From Chamaelirium japonicum (lineage: Eukaryota; Streptophyta; Magnoliopsida; Liliales; Melanthiaceae), in contig OX393552.1 in the NCBI GenBank assembly GCA_947650365.1, positions 50,858,543 to 50,922,542 of the forward strand: 64,000 bases of DNA. The letters run 5' to 3'. The position numbers and the translations under genes are program-made. Positions 10,592 to 22,839 of the stretch are shown piece by piece. The notes under the pieces are model-generated. The model had not been told where the DNA came from and searched no databases. It was given only the letters and a program-made list of their open reading frames with translations. Position 1 is the stretch's first letter; each line of letters begins with the position of its first letter.

Positions 10592-12304
10592 GCTCGCTCT
10601 CTCCCATTTATTTTTGGGATCTGATATGTCTTCCCTGTTTATCAACTTCTCCCCGTGGTCCTTCGGCAAAACCCTAGGTAAGACTTAATGCTAAATTAGA
10701 ATAAGGGGGTGCTTCTCTGCACAATTATTTACAAGCGCATCGAAATCTTTATGAAGGACCTCGTCTTTTCAAATATGAACAATGGTTTTAGAGCTATACC
10801 CAATTTAGCACTCATAAGAATTGGAACATTTGGTGAAAGTGAAGATAACATGGAGCTGGAGTTGGTCTCTGTGTGATTATGATTGATTCGCTCGCGTTTT
10901 GCTCCTAATGATGCCGATGTTCTAAAAACTGGACTGGATGATTCGATCGGTTTGGACTGGAACCAAAACATGTTTCGGTTTGGTCTTTGAATAACTGATC
11001 CATGCCTAAAATTCCATAAAAAAAAAAATAGATTACATGATTTTTGTTTAGAATAGTTTGGTTGTTGGGTTTTGAACACAGGACCTATGGTTAAAAAACC
11101 TTTGCACATTATTTGCTAACCAATGGATCACACTTATTATTGACGTATTTAGTAAGTATCTATTTAAAAAGCCCATTTTTCAATATTCGTGAATAACAAA
11201 ACATGAAGAAGGAAGGAAAGCAACACGCCACAAGCACTAGACACCGATTTACGTGAAAAACCCATGGAAACCAAAATCTAGAAAAACCACGGCGACAATG
11301 GTCGGAATACACTAAAAACCAAGATCAATTTAAATTACAAGCAATCACTCCTTCAACGAGAAAACCCCTATTCGCCTTAGGATTTATCATCCTCTCAAGA
11401 AACACACCGAAATCTCACATTATTCTCCCAGACCTCGAATGACACACTGCAAACATACACACACATGTACACATTGTTTTTAGGAAAATTATAGAAATAC
11501 ATCCGACCTCTTGGCGATCTTCAAAAATCCCCCTTGGATCAAGATTGAGTCACAAACTTAGCATGTCATACATTATTACACCGGGCATTCATCAAATTCG
11601 TGATGCTTACATTATCATTCATATAGAATTATATAGGTGGACATCTTGCATTGTGATAATTGCAAAGTAAATTTGATAGTTTTCTTAATATTTGGACAAA
11701 TTAGGTGAAGATTTGGAAAACAATTGTTGAAATTCGATAGTTTTCTCAATATTACTTTGAATTTTTTGGATTTATTTGGGATTTCTTGAAGATTTTAGGA
11801 TTTTTCATGTGTTTTTATAGAAATTCGATAGTTTTCTCTATTAGTGATTTACTATCCATTAATTAATTTTGACAAGCACTAATTATATTATTAAATTTAG
11901 TAGATATGTCTTCAATTATTCCAAACAATGAATGATGGTATGAAAGATGATACCTGAGTATATAAACGGTGTTGTAAATATTTGTTGTATGATCGCTTAA
12001 CTCCCTCTACTCTTTGCTTAAGCTATCGTGTCGTGTAGATGGATGGCATCTCCCTATTCCCACATCCCCGGATATGATTAATGAATGCATGGAAACTAAT
12101 TTAGCTAAGGAATTGGGTCATTCTTCGGCCCAAGATGCAATCATTTGGACTCTATCCAAGTCCGACAAAGTGCACTTTGATGGAAAAGGTTAGCTTGACG
12201 TGACATATGAGAATGGAAAAACAAAGGAAAAAAACAAAGAAGATCAAACCGCTTTTTTCACCACCGATCTCTAGCATCACGACAAGCAAGGAACATCTTC
12301 CACT
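10592..12304. other. CACTA interior, no gene recognised
   Basis: AT-rich DNA without a convincing frame. A motif AAATTCGATAGTTTTCT recurs at about 11732 and 11821. The stretch 12000-12290 has more balanced composition and could be a captured host fragment. A 126-codon minus frame at 10729-11109 shows no domain and is not called. Confidence 0.35.
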
Positions 12305-12706
12305 TCACATGGGATTTGAGGCACAGTTGAGACATTCCAAGTAAGAAGTAACATTTTCTTCGATTTTTTGATCCCATTTCTTCTTCTCTTTAGGAGTCAG
12401 AGACTCTTTCACCTTAACCATATCTCTTAAGAGATCTCTAAGATAGTCACCATGAGTAGGAAAAGAGTCCAATGGTACATGAGACTCTTCCCTATTAAGA
12501 TTCATTATAAGAAAGGAGTTTATGATTTTCAGTGGATGCCCCATCTCCATAAATACATTAGTATAAATAGTTGGAATCTCATAAGCGAATTCTGCTGTAG
12601 TTATAAAATTGTCATAAACAGTATGTATTGGGGCTTTCATTAGCTGTATTTGTTCCACTACCTTATAGCTATATAGGCATCTTTTTGGTGAATAACGTTC
12701 ACGCAT
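12305..12706 (-). CDS. Unrecognised 133-aa open frame in CACTA interior
   Basis: A minus-strand frame of 133 residues with ordinary, non-repetitive amino-acid use. It includes the stretch KESLTPKEKKKWDQKIEENV near its C-terminus and an acidic N-terminal half. I do not recognise the family and see no TNP1, TNP2 or other transposase motif. It could be an exon of a decayed accessory protein or a captured host exon. No promoter or splice structure could be supported, so it may equally be chance. Confidence 0.25.
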   Translation of the reverse strand: MRERYSPKRCLYSYKVVEQIQLMKAPIHTVYDNFITTAEFAYEIPTIYTNVFMEMGHPLKIINSFLIMNLNREESHVPLDSFPTHGDYLRDLLRDMVKVKESLTPKEKKKWDQKIEENVTSYLECLNCASNPM

Positions 12707-13078
12707 GTAGCCACCCGATGTCTTTTCTTTCTTTTTTTTTTTTTTGAAAAGTCCCGATGTCTTTTCTTGCAGAGCCTATTGTATACCCAAATCTCTGCTA
12801 TAGAGTTTTTCCTATAATCTTGCACAGTTGTAAGGAAGGGTATGCTATAGAGCACTAGTAAATCGGAGACGGCACACCACCATCCAATGAGGTTAAGTAG
12901 CTTCATAAGATTAGCTATGTCTGGATATTTTTTTATCCAAAATTCCTTGCACAGTTGTGCTATGTAATAGCTATATAAAGAAATTCCATTGTATAAACTA
13001 TTAAAATTACATTGTGAGCCTATATCACAATTAATAAAAGTCAAACTCAAAGATCAGAAAATTTGTTTCAACACTTAT
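12707..13078. other. CACTA interior, non-coding
   Basis: AT-rich with a poly-T run near 12730. The sequences CCCGATGTCTTTTCTT (12715 and 12752) and TATAGAG are repeated locally. A 130-codon minus frame crosses it but holds a Lys-rich low-complexity run and no domain. Confidence 0.3.
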
Positions 13079-13090
13079 TGTGGTTAGATG

Positions 13091-13180
<90 letters not shown>
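13079..13180. repeat. (TA)n microsatellite left of MITE (occupied site)
   Basis: Begins TGTGGTTAGATGTTATATATA and continues as pure TA for about 88 bases up to the MITE. The lead-in is the same as at 13918-13935, where a TA tract carries no insert. Confidence 0.9.
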
Positions 13181-13546
<366 letters not shown>

Positions 13547-13929
13547 AAAAATGATAAGTGTAAATTCTAATCCTCTTTTTTTTTTTCAAGGATTGGAAGG
13601 TGTAATTGTATTTTGTGTATTTTATTTCAGGGATTGGAATCGGGTTGGAACTTTTTGTGGTTGGATGTAATTGTATTTTGTGTATTTTAATTTAGGGATC
13701 AGAATCATGTTGGAAACTTTTTGTGGTTGGATGTAATTGTATATTTTTTTGTTGGTTGTTGGTTGGATGTAATATTGTGTCTTTTGTTATTATCGGTTGT
13801 TGGTTGGATATTGAATATCGTTGTCGTTCGTTATTGTGGTTTGATGTTATATTAATATTGTGTCTTTTGTTATTATCGGTTGTTGGTTGGATATTGAATA
13901 TTGTTGTCGTTTATTATTGTGGTTGGATG
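13547..13929. repeat. Tandem repeats with GTGGTTGGATGT core
   Basis: Two kinds of local repeat: a unit of about 75 bases with AGGGATTGGAATC, TTTTTGTGGTTGGATGTAATTG and TTTTGTGTATTTT (13585-13750), and an 81-base unit with TCTTTTGTTATTATCGG (13778-13930). The last core runs straight into a TA tract. Confidence 0.7.
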
Positions 13930-14059
<130 letters not shown>

Positions 14060-14099
14060 AAATTATAACAAGCAGCTCTCTGGTTTAAAAAGAAAACTG

Positions 14100-14475
14100 T
14101 GAACATAAACGACGGTCTTCGATCGTCATTTAATAACGGTCAATTTTTAAAAAAAAACTCAACACAGTTTAACGATGGTTTTAGACCGTCGTTTAATAAC
14201 GGTCAGTTTATTTTAAAAACTCAGCAAATATTAACGACGGTCCTTGACCGTTGTTTAATTTAATAAAGGACGGGTTAGTACCGTCGTTTATTTTGGAGCT
14301 CGTCGTTTGCTGCGACGGTTTGAACGACTATTTAGAACCATCGTATATTAACGACGTTGTAAGACCGTCGTTAAAAAAAACGGCAGGGTCATAAACGACG
14401 GACCGTGCGACGGTTTTAGATCGTCGTTTATTTCAATAAACGTCGATCTTGGACCGTCGTTCTTTGGATGTTTTG
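14100..14475. repeat. CACTA right subterminal repeats
   Basis: About a dozen copies of AACGACGGTC or its complement GACCGTCGTT in 370 bases, many as paired inverted copies. This is the mirror of the left cluster at 9955-10112. Confidence 0.8.
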
Positions 14476-14486
14476 GTGTAGTGCTT

Positions 14487-14548
14487 GCACTAAAAGTTTT
14501 TTAAAGTCATGTGACCCGTATGGACTCGATGGAGTCCATGTATGAGTA
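14487..14548 (+). pseudogene. Copia element C: RNase H C-terminal tail
   Basis: With the CACTA element and one TSD copy ignored, the frame continues from ADSLTKGL into ALKVF, a stop, SHVTRMDSMESMYE and a final TAG. This matches the usual copia C-terminus, in which the LTKGL motif is followed shortly by KVF and HV.RMG. The match confirms that the CACTA element split this gene. Confidence 0.8.
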
Positions 14549-16547
14549 GTTGAGTCTCTTTACTGTATTTTACTATTATTTTATCTTCAGATGAACAAAG
14601 CTTAATGTCGTTTTCTTATTTGATGGATGTCAAATGTAAGCAAGATCATAGCCTAATATAAGATGACTTACTCAAGATACTGAGACTAGACATGCTTTGG
14701 TAACATGTCAAAACATCCAGTAAGTCGGAGAATATGGTACTCAAAATTTATATTGAAACGAGGTATGTGTTGTAGCTCGTATGTTCTGAGCATAGATTTT
14801 CTATATTAACATTAATAAAGATGATTTTGATTATTGCTTTAATTAGAATACTGCTTTGGTATATGTTAATTCATATATAATAAGGATCCTAGGGAACACA
14901 GTAAACCACTGAGGTGCATGGTGGATCCATGATTGGAAAACCTAGTGGACCAGTCATGTATAGACCTAGAACGAGTTCACAGCTTTAGTGATACTAGTCA
15001 CTTCACTAGGAATAAGCTACTGGCAGGTAGAGGAATGTGATGAATTCTCCACCACGAGGACGTCAGATTTTCATTCGCCTAATCAAGCACGATGATCGTG
15101 TTGAATAGGAACCAAGACGATTCAAAGATCAGTGTATCAGAGCCTGATGCATAAACCATCTTACTACTATAGATAATCTATCCTCAACCCTGAGGGACCT
15201 TGCACATTGAGCAAACCAGCTGTGAGGTGTATTTGTTATAAGTCAATATATCTATATAATTAATCCAGGCCTGATGGTTGTCAGTATAACTTACGATGTT
15301 TCGAATATTGGGCATAGCACCAGAAGGTGTATGGTGTTGTAAAAGACAAATCATCAAATCCTACTCAGATAATCGATTGGGTTCCAACGGTGCTCCCCAT
15401 CGCCCAAGTCGAATCATGGCACCAGTAATAGGAGGGACTAAAGATTATCATAGAATGGTAGAGAACAGGGTTACAAGGGAGTAACATAAATTTATAATCA
15501 CTATAGTTCAACTCACTTCGCACCCTAGGTAGTTACGCGGGTTAGTCAGATTATGACTGATTAGAGGAACTTTTGGTGTGTCATCGGAATAATTAATCAG
15601 GGATCCGGTTGGAGCTAGAGATCCTGAACCCTGAAAGTTTCGCTCTGTTATTGCGTATAGGAATTATTCCCCGACCTGGTTAGATACGTTTGATGTGAAG
15701 TGGTGCGATGGAACGCAAGCCTAAAGCCTAAGAACCTAACCCACATGTGATAATGAGTCATAGTGATATTTTGATTAATACTGAAATATGGCTTATAACA
15801 TATTGAATATGGATCTTAAAATAAGCAAAATATAATTCCAAGAGCTTAGAGGCACTGATGGAACTCGATTCCGACAAGCGCACATCACTTTATCTCTCTA
15901 TCAGCGCTCACCCGCTACGAGGGTCATTTTCATCCAAAGCTTCATGGAGATTAAAGGGGAAGCCCTAACCCTAGCTTAGCCCTAGGATAATCGAACCCCC
16001 CCTCTTGTGACTATCATAGGGCTGGCCACAAGTAGCGCAAGCCACTTGGTGATTGCTCTATAAAGGCATAAGGAGGGGGTAGCCCTAGTAGCTCTCCCCT
16101 CTCTTGGAAAAACCAACCCCCCTCTCCCTCTCCCTTTTTGTGGTTTCGGCCAAGGAAGAAAAAGAAAGAAGGAGGAAGAAAAGAGAAGAAAGAAGAGAGA
16201 AAGAGAATAAGGAGATCTTGCAGCTCGCCATCGTCTTCGTTACGTGTAATCCTCTATTGACACGTGGTCTTTGCATTCATAGATAGGATATCGTGGGTTC
16301 CTCTCTTAGCAAAAGATAAGGTGTTATCCGATAGCATCTCTTTCGATTTACGTGCAGATCGTCATCAACCATTGCTCTACTCTCTTCGAATTAAAGATCT
16401 GGAAGGTATGATGATTTTAAACACTTAACTAGATGCATGCATGTAGATCGTAGTATGCCTCTGGGTGTCCGCACATATGATAGGTTCATAGATTTACATG
16501 TATATTATTTTTATGGAATAATTATGATAAATCATACACTACTCGAT
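14549..16547 (+). mobile_element. Copia 3' region and left part of an interrupted LTR
   Basis: Non-coding DNA after the copia stop codon. At 16059-16070 a CTATAAAGG box precedes a pyrimidine-rich stretch ending in CTCTCCC, the layout of an LTR promoter. The LTR is interrupted after TCGAT (16543-16547) and resumes at 31578. Its left boundary could not be fixed. It could be the 3' LTR of element C, the 5' LTR of the element starting at 31638, or one LTR shared by both. Confidence 0.5.
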
Positions 16548-17339
16548 TGTGGACGCGGAAAAAAGCGCGGGTCGTCTTTATTGCGAATCACACGAGATTA
16601 CAATTGTGGCCGGGACCCGGGTGGCTCGGGTGTAGCGAGTCCGGGTTGCGGCGAGTTTTGATCAGGGGATTGTGGGAAAGATCTTCTGGGGGATCCCTTT
16701 GATCCGCGTCTCCACGTGGTGTTCGTGCGAGAGCTCTGAAGGGGCTGCCCAGGACAGGGGTTTTACAGGGAGAGGGTTTTGGAGAGGCTAAGGAATGTCC
16801 ACCGTTGCTTTGTCCCTTCCGTGCTTCGCGCTTTCTCGGCTAGGGGGTTTTCGGCTTCGTTCCTCGGTCTTCGCGTCTTCCTCGTTCCTTGCTTGACCTC
16901 GGTGTCCTTGATCGTCGGTTCGCGACGTCGATCTAGCTTTTGGCGTTGGCTTTGGCTTTGGCTTTTTGGCTTTGGCTTTGCTCCGGCGTGGCTCTGGCTT
17001 TTGCTTTGCTTCGGCGCTTGCACTTGGACGTAGCTGGGAGAGACTTGCGATGCTTTCGTTCTTCCGGACTTCGCGTCATATCGGCTAGAACGTGCGGTGC
17101 TTTTGCTCGTGGCCGGCGTAGTCGCTTGGCTTTGGCACTTGCGTTGCTTTGGCGCGGGCTTTACTGGGGCTTTGCTTTGGCTTCTTGCGTTGGCTTTAGC
17201 TTTGGCGTCAACTCGATCTTCTTCTTCGAACGACGTGGGCTACTTCTCCGGTGCTTCGACGGTTTACGTATCGACTGGACTTCTCTTCTTCTCCAGGCTT
17301 CTTTGGTGTGATCGGAGTCGAAGAATGCTTTCGAAGATG

Positions 17340-17530
17340 GTGGGGGTAGCACCGATCTCCGTGCGACGGTTGTGGCGTCGGCTTTTGTTGATGAAGACGA
17401 CGAGGGTAGCGACGGTCTCCGTGCGACGGTTGTAGCGTCGGCTTTTGTTGATGAAGACGACGAGGGTAGCGACGGTCTCCGTGCGACGGTTGTAGCGTCG
17501 ACTTTTGTTGATGAAGACGACGGGGTAGCG
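17340..17530. repeat. 60-bp tandem repeat in LTR, three units
   Basis: Units contain GTGCGACGGTTGT, GCGTCG, CTTTTGTTGATGAAGACGAC and GGGTAGCGACGGTCTCC. The same array occurs in the other LTR at about 29800-29990. Confidence 0.8.
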
Positions 17531-17639
17531 ACGCTTCAGACGATCTGCTCCAGGCTTTCTTCTTCGTGGATGGGGCAGGCGTTAGTCGAAGACGACGGGG
17601 TGATGACGCTTCGCTTCTCTCCTCCGGGCTTTGGGGCTT

Positions 17640-18120
17640 GATCGGGATCGAGGATTTGTTGGAGCCGACGGGGTAGTGCCGCTCCTCTTCTTCTCCGGGC
17701 TTTTGAGCTTGATCGGAGTCGAAGCTTGTTGGAGACGACGGGGTAGTGCCGCTCCTCTTCTTCTCCGGGCTTTTGGGCTTGATCGGAGTCGAAGCTTATT
17801 GGAGACGACGGGGTAGTGACGCTCCTCTTCTTCTCCGGGCTTTTGGGCTTGATCGGAGTCGAAGCTTGTTGGAGACGACGGGGTAGTGCCGCTCCTCTTC
17901 TTCTCCGGGCTTTTGGGCTGGATCGGAGTCGAAGCTTGTTGGAGACGACGGGGTAGTGCCGCTCCTCTTCTTCTCCGGGCTTTTGGGCTTGATCGGAGTC
18001 GAAGCTTGTTGGAGACGACGGGGTAGTGCCGCTCCTCTTCTTCTCCGGGCTTTTGGGCTTGATCGGAGTCGAAGCTTGTTGGAGACGACGGGGTAGTGCC
18101 GCTCCTCTTCTTCTCCGGCC
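17640..18120. repeat. 70-bp tandem repeat in LTR, seven units
   Basis: Unit starts (GATCGG) at 17640, 17711, 17781, 17851, 17921, 17991 and 18061. Each unit holds GAGTCGAAGCTTGTTGGAGA and CGACGGGGTAGTGCCGCTCC. Units differ by single substitutions. Confidence 0.9.
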
Positions 18121-18647
18121 TTTGCTTCTGGCGTCTTCAGAGTCGAAGGGTTCTTCTTCTCCGAGCTTTCTTCTTCGTGCACGGAGTCGAAGGGATGATC
18201 TTCGTGTGCAAGGGCCTTCACATTGATGAGGACTTTCAGTAAGCCGATCCCTCGGGACAGGCTTGACTGTGCCTCGTGAAGCCTTGGGTCGATGAAGAAG
18301 CGTCTCCTCTTCTGCAGAGCTCTGGCGTTTCGTCTTCAATTTCCCGACCATTTTTTCCTTCCCCCACCCCCTCTATTTATAGGCAAAGAGGTGGGGAGAG
18401 AGATATGGGAACTTTTTAATTTTAAATCCCTTTTGTATCTCTCTCATAATTACCCGGATTTTATTCATCCATTGATGAAGGGAATAACATTTAGTTGTTT
18501 TCCTTTTCTGGCGGGTGCAATTATGGCTGGATTTTGCGCACGAAATCGATGGCGATCGGGCGCTTCGTCTTGTGCGTCGGATCGAGGGATCGGCGCAGAT
18601 CCGCGTGTGTGCAGACGTCATACGCTACCTCCCCCCGCGCATGGCGG

Positions 18648-18803
18648 TATTTTTTCCTTTTCTTTCTTTTCTTTCCTTTTCTTTTCTTTCCTTTTTCTTT
18701 TCTTTCCTTTCTTTCCTTTCCTTTTTCTTTTCTTTCTTTTTCTTTCCTTTCCTTTTTCTTTTCTTTCTTTTTTCTTTTCTTTCTTTTTTCTTCCCTTTCC
18801 TTG
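18648..18803. repeat. Pyrimidine tract (CTTTT)n in LTR
   Basis: About 150 bases of imperfect TTTTC and TTTC repeats in the U3 part, flanked by GGGCCGGCCCTAT motifs. The same tract is in the other LTR at 31172-31327. Confidence 0.85.
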
Positions 18804-19048
18804 CAGGGCCGGCCGGCCCCTCCATGGGGTTCGGTCCCCACTAGGGCCGGCCCTATGGGGTTCGGACCCTAGTAGGGGCCGGCCCCTCTTGAAGTGGGGT
18901 CCGGGTCCGCATCGGCGCGCGCGAGTCGGGTCCGCGTGTCGGGTTTGCATCCGTGTCGGTGCGCGCGAGTTGGGTCCGCGTGTCGGGTTTGTATCCGCGT
19001 CGGCACACGTAAGTCGGGTTCGGGTCCGACGAAATTCGTGTGTCTACA

Positions 19049-19062
19049 AATGCCCCCTCAAG
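19049..19062 (-). other. Polypurine tract of the 15-kb element
   Basis: On the minus strand the bases before the 3' LTR read TTGAGGGGGCATTT, a typical polypurine primer directly abutting TGTAGACAC. Confidence 0.75.
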
Positions 19063-19294
19063 GACGAGTGCGTCGGTGAGAGCGTGTCGGGTTTGGACAC
19101 GTAGGAATCGTAGAGCGCTTGTCCTTGATTCCTTTTGTGGGCAGGGTCGGGAGTCTATTTAAGGACCCCTACCCCCTCCATCCGTCATTGCGTTTCTTTG
19201 CGAAGGTTCTGCCGGCTTCTGGAGACCGCTGTCGGAAGAGAGCTGCCTGGGGTTGCACGCGACTTGCTCCGTCTTTCCGGTGTTGCCTCTTTCG

Positions 19295-19332
<38 letters not shown>

Positions 19333-22300
19333 GACCACGGGAGCTGCAGTGGCAGTGGCAGGGTCGGCCAGGGCTGGGGCGGCTGGGCACGAGGCCAGCG
19401 GCGTGCGGCGCGCCGAGCTGGGTGCCGGTGCGAGCAGTTGGCTGTGGCTCTTGCTTGTAGAGAAGACCTTCGCTATGGTTTCGATCATCTTCTTCGTTGC
19501 GGACCTCTTTTGCTCCAAAGATTGCACGGACGTCGAAGGTGGCCGTTGCACGGAGTTCGAGACTGGTGCGAGGGCGACTGGAGTGCGATGACGGCGACGG
19601 TGCATCTCGGCGGAGGACTGTCGCCCCTCCCTTGGTGTGGGAGTGCAATGACGAGGCCGATTGTCGACGGCGACCGTTGCACGATGTCCGAAGGCGACTT
19701 AGGAGAGACGGGAGCGTGAAGACGAAGGCAACATGTCTCGACGTAGTCCCATGGCGGCGCGCGGATGACGAAGGCGCGAAGATGAAGGCGATGCACCCCG
19801 GCGGAGTGTTGGCGATGGTGACGCACCTCGGCGCGATGAGGAGGAGGTGGAGCCATTGCAAGCGAGGCGAAGCTCCCCTTTTCTTTCTTTCTTTTTTTTT
19901 TTTTTTTTTTGTGTGCGCGGAGTACAGCAGTAGCGACGGTGGCTAGCTACGGCGCGCGCGAAGGCCGGGGTGCCGCGGCGGTGGTGGCTCGCGGAGGCAG
20001 CAGCAGCAGTAGCGGCAGGCAATGGCCGAGCGGCGCGCGGGCTGCGGTGCGGGTGCCAGTGGCTCGCGGGCCCTTCTTTTTCTTTCCTTCCTTTTCCTTC
20101 TTTTTCTTTCTTTTTTCTTTCCTTTTCTTTTCTTTTCTTTTCTTTTCTTTTCTTCTTTTTTTTTTCTTTCCTTTTTCTTTTTCCTTTCCCGCTTGCTCTT
20201 TCTTTTTTTTTTTTGTTCGCTCAGCACAGCGGCAGCAGCAGCGGTGGCTCGCGAAGGCGGCGGGGCGAGCACGCGGGTCGCGCTGGGCGAGGTGGCACGC
20301 TGGGTCCACGAAGGAGGCGGCGCGGGGGGTCGCGACGGGGGCGGCGCGCGGGTGCAACGCGGGGCGCGGGGCTGGGCGCTGGCGGCGCAGGGTGCAGAGC
20401 CGGAGGCCGGCCGGCGTGCGGGCGCGCGGCGCGCGGGTGGTCGGGCGCGGGCGGCGCTGGGTGCAGGGCCGGAGGCCGGGCGGTGGCTGCGGCACGCGCG
20501 GAGGGGCCCTGGCGCGGGGCGGTTGGGGCCTTGCGGTGGCGGGCCCGGGCGCGGGTGGTGCGAGGCCAGAGGCTGGGGCATCGCGGTGGCGACTTGGTCG
20601 GGCGCGGCGGCCAGCGGAGGTGGCGCGCGGGCGGAGTCGGGCCGGCGAAGGAGGGGGGCTGCAGGCCCTACCTTTTTCTTTCTCTCTTTTCTCCTTTTTT
20701 TTTTTTCTTTTGTGTCGGGTGTTGATTGGGGAGGGGGGCGTGGTGCAGGCTGCTGCTGCCCCTTTTTTTTTTTTGGTCCGCGAAGGCGGCAGGCGGCGCG
20801 CTGTCGGAGCAGGCAGCGGCGGCGACGGCCCACAGCGCGGGCTGCAGTACGCGCGACGCGGGGTCCGGGAGCGAGTGGCCCGGAGGCCCGGCGCGGTCGC
20901 AAACGCAACGATGGCGGCCGCCGGTGCGACTCTGAGTCGGGCGAGCCCCGATCGGGTCGGAGGTGGAACGCAGTGGCAGCTCGGCGCGCGGGGTTGAGTG
21001 CAGGCGGCATGGGTACGTGGCGCAGACGACGGGTGTGTGGAGTGGCGCTGGCGCGGCATAGGCGGGCGGTGGCCAGGCTTCAAGCTGCGCGAGTGGTGTG
21101 CGGCGCTTGAAGACGAAGGCTTCCGTCGGCTTGGAGACGAAGGCTTCTTCGATGCTTGGCGACCGTCGGCGGAAGAGTGCTGCCTGGGGTTGCACGAGAC
21201 TTGCTCCGTCTTCCTGGTGTCGCCTCTTTCGTCGACGGCGGCGACGATGGTGCGCGTCGCTTGAAGATGAAGGCTTCCGTTGGCTTCTGGAGACGAAGGC
21301 TTCTTCGATGCTTGGAGACCGTCGGCGGAAGAGTGCTGCCTGGGGTTGCACGAGACTTGCTCCGTCTTCCCGGTGCCGCCTCTTTCGTCGACGGCGGCGG
21401 CGGCGGCGATGGTGCGCATCGCTTGAAGACGAAGGCTTTCGTCGGCTTGGAGACGAAGGCTTCTTCGATGCTTGGAGACCGTCAGCGGAAGAGTGCTGCC
21501 TGGGGTTGCACGAGACTTGCTCCGTCTCCCCGGTGTCGCCTCTTTCGTCGATGGCAGCGGCGATGGTGCGCGGCGCTTGATGACGAAGGCTTCAGTCTTG
21601 GCGGCGAAGCATTCTTCGGCGGCTTAAAGCCGAAAGATTCTTCAGCGGAGTGTTATCGTCTTCTTGGTGCGGGAGCATAATGACAACGGCACGGCAAAAA
21701 GACGAAGCCGAGTGTGGTGGCAATCGCCTGGCGCGAGGATGAGTCGGAGGCGTTGAAGGCCAGGGAAGGTGGCTCCCTCCTTTTTTTTTTTTTTTTTTTG
21801 GAATTGACTTTACCTCTCGATCGGTCTTGCACTTTTCATATCCTTGCAAGATTCGTCCCCCTGAGTACCTTCCGAAGGCTGGCTAGATTATTGATGAGGT
21901 CAACCGCGGGTTTAGAGTTACTAGCGAGGTTGCACCTTTCTGGTAGCAATGTCAGCTTGAAGGACACCGAGATGGGCGTTCTGAAGAGGATGTCGAGGCC
22001 ACGAGCATCAATCAAGGAGTAGACTGCTTTGGTTGTCTTTTGCTTGTCGATCTTGACCTTGATGACAGCTCCAGTGGTTCTTTTGGCTTTGTGGAGGTCA
22101 CGAAGGCTGCGGTTGTTGTTTATGCGTCTGCCATTCTTCGGGTTGCTGCTTTTGACTTCAGTGGCAGTTTCCATCCTTCAGGTTGGCCTGAGTCTTTGCA
22201 TGAGCCCGGTGGATTTCAAGGCAACGACTCTTTTTCTGCGGAGCAGATGCGCACCTTCTTTGGAGGGTGGCGAGCTTCATTGCTTACGACGGTCTTCGCT

Positions 22301-22839
22301 GGAGGACGCTTCCTTGGGCTTAGCTGCGACTGAGGGGGAGAGACGTCAAGCATCGCTTCAGAAGCTGGAGAACACCCGAGCGACCAAGAAGACTTCTGGA
22401 GCAGAGTTTGTGAAGCAGCGGAAAGCTGGAGACGCGTGTCGGGAGCTGGTGCATTGATCGAGAAGGCTTCCGGAGCGACCCTTGTGACGCAGCGCATAGC
22501 TGGCGACGCGTCGGAAGTTGACGGCTTCTCTACCCCGGGAGTTGCAGCGCGTGTAGGCCGCAGGGGGCGAGCTGCTCCAGCGCCTCAAGGACTGACTTCC
22601 TTGTCATCTTTCGGTTTGCTAACTGGACTTGTGGATCTGCACTCATTCTCTTCTGGACTGGCCTTCCTGGACGACGTTGGGATGTTTCTTTTTTTTTTTT
22701 TTTCTTTTTTTTCTGTCTGGACTGAACCTTCGTAGGTTGCCTACGTACCCTACTAAGAGGGATCAAGTCGCACGTAGTTCGATTATTCCCCTTTTTTTTT
22801 TTTTTTTTTTTTTTTTTGGGCAAGGGGGGTAACCTTGCG
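19063..22839 (-). other. Non-coding 3' interior of the 15-kb element
   Basis: About 3.8 kb between the protease frame and the 3' LTR. It is mostly GC-rich, with long T runs (19298-19331, 19891-19910, 20060-20215, 22790-22817) and G/C-rich simple repeats that create large overlapping Arg/Ala/Gly frames on both strands. No RT, RNase H or integrase motif was seen in any frame. In its place are tandem repeats (21100-21600). Confidence 0.7.
21100..21600. repeat. Tandem repeat of about 158 bp, 3-4 units
   Basis: The landmark GAAGAGTGCTGCCTGGGGTT recurs at 21172, 21328 and 21488, followed by GCACGAGACTTGCTCCGTC and a CGACGGCGGCG run. A related single copy is at 19219-19290. Confidence 0.85.

Larger units (their letters stand above)
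16548..19048 (-). repeat. 3' LTR of the 15-kb element (2501 bp)
   Basis: Begins TGTGGACGCGG and ends GTGTCTACA. A minus-strand TATAAATAG box lies at 18374-18383. It holds a 60-bp tandem repeat (about 17350-17530), a 70-bp tandem repeat (17640-18120) and a CTTTT-rich tract (18648-18800). It has 7 units of the 70-bp repeat against 8 in the other LTR, which accounts exactly for the length difference. Long frames inside are made by the repeats and are not genes. Confidence 0.92.

Noticed and set aside
17536-18351. 271-codon and 141-codon minus frames in the LTR
   Set aside because: They are produced by the stop-free 70-bp tandem repeat and recur in the other LTR at 29662-30875. The repeat number varies between LTRs, which a protein would not tolerate in this way.
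19909-21680. Large overlapping frames (up to 490 codons) on both strands
   Set aside because: GC-rich low-complexity DNA with few stops. The frames overlap in several phases on both strands, and their Arg/Ala/Gly/Pro content shows no domain.
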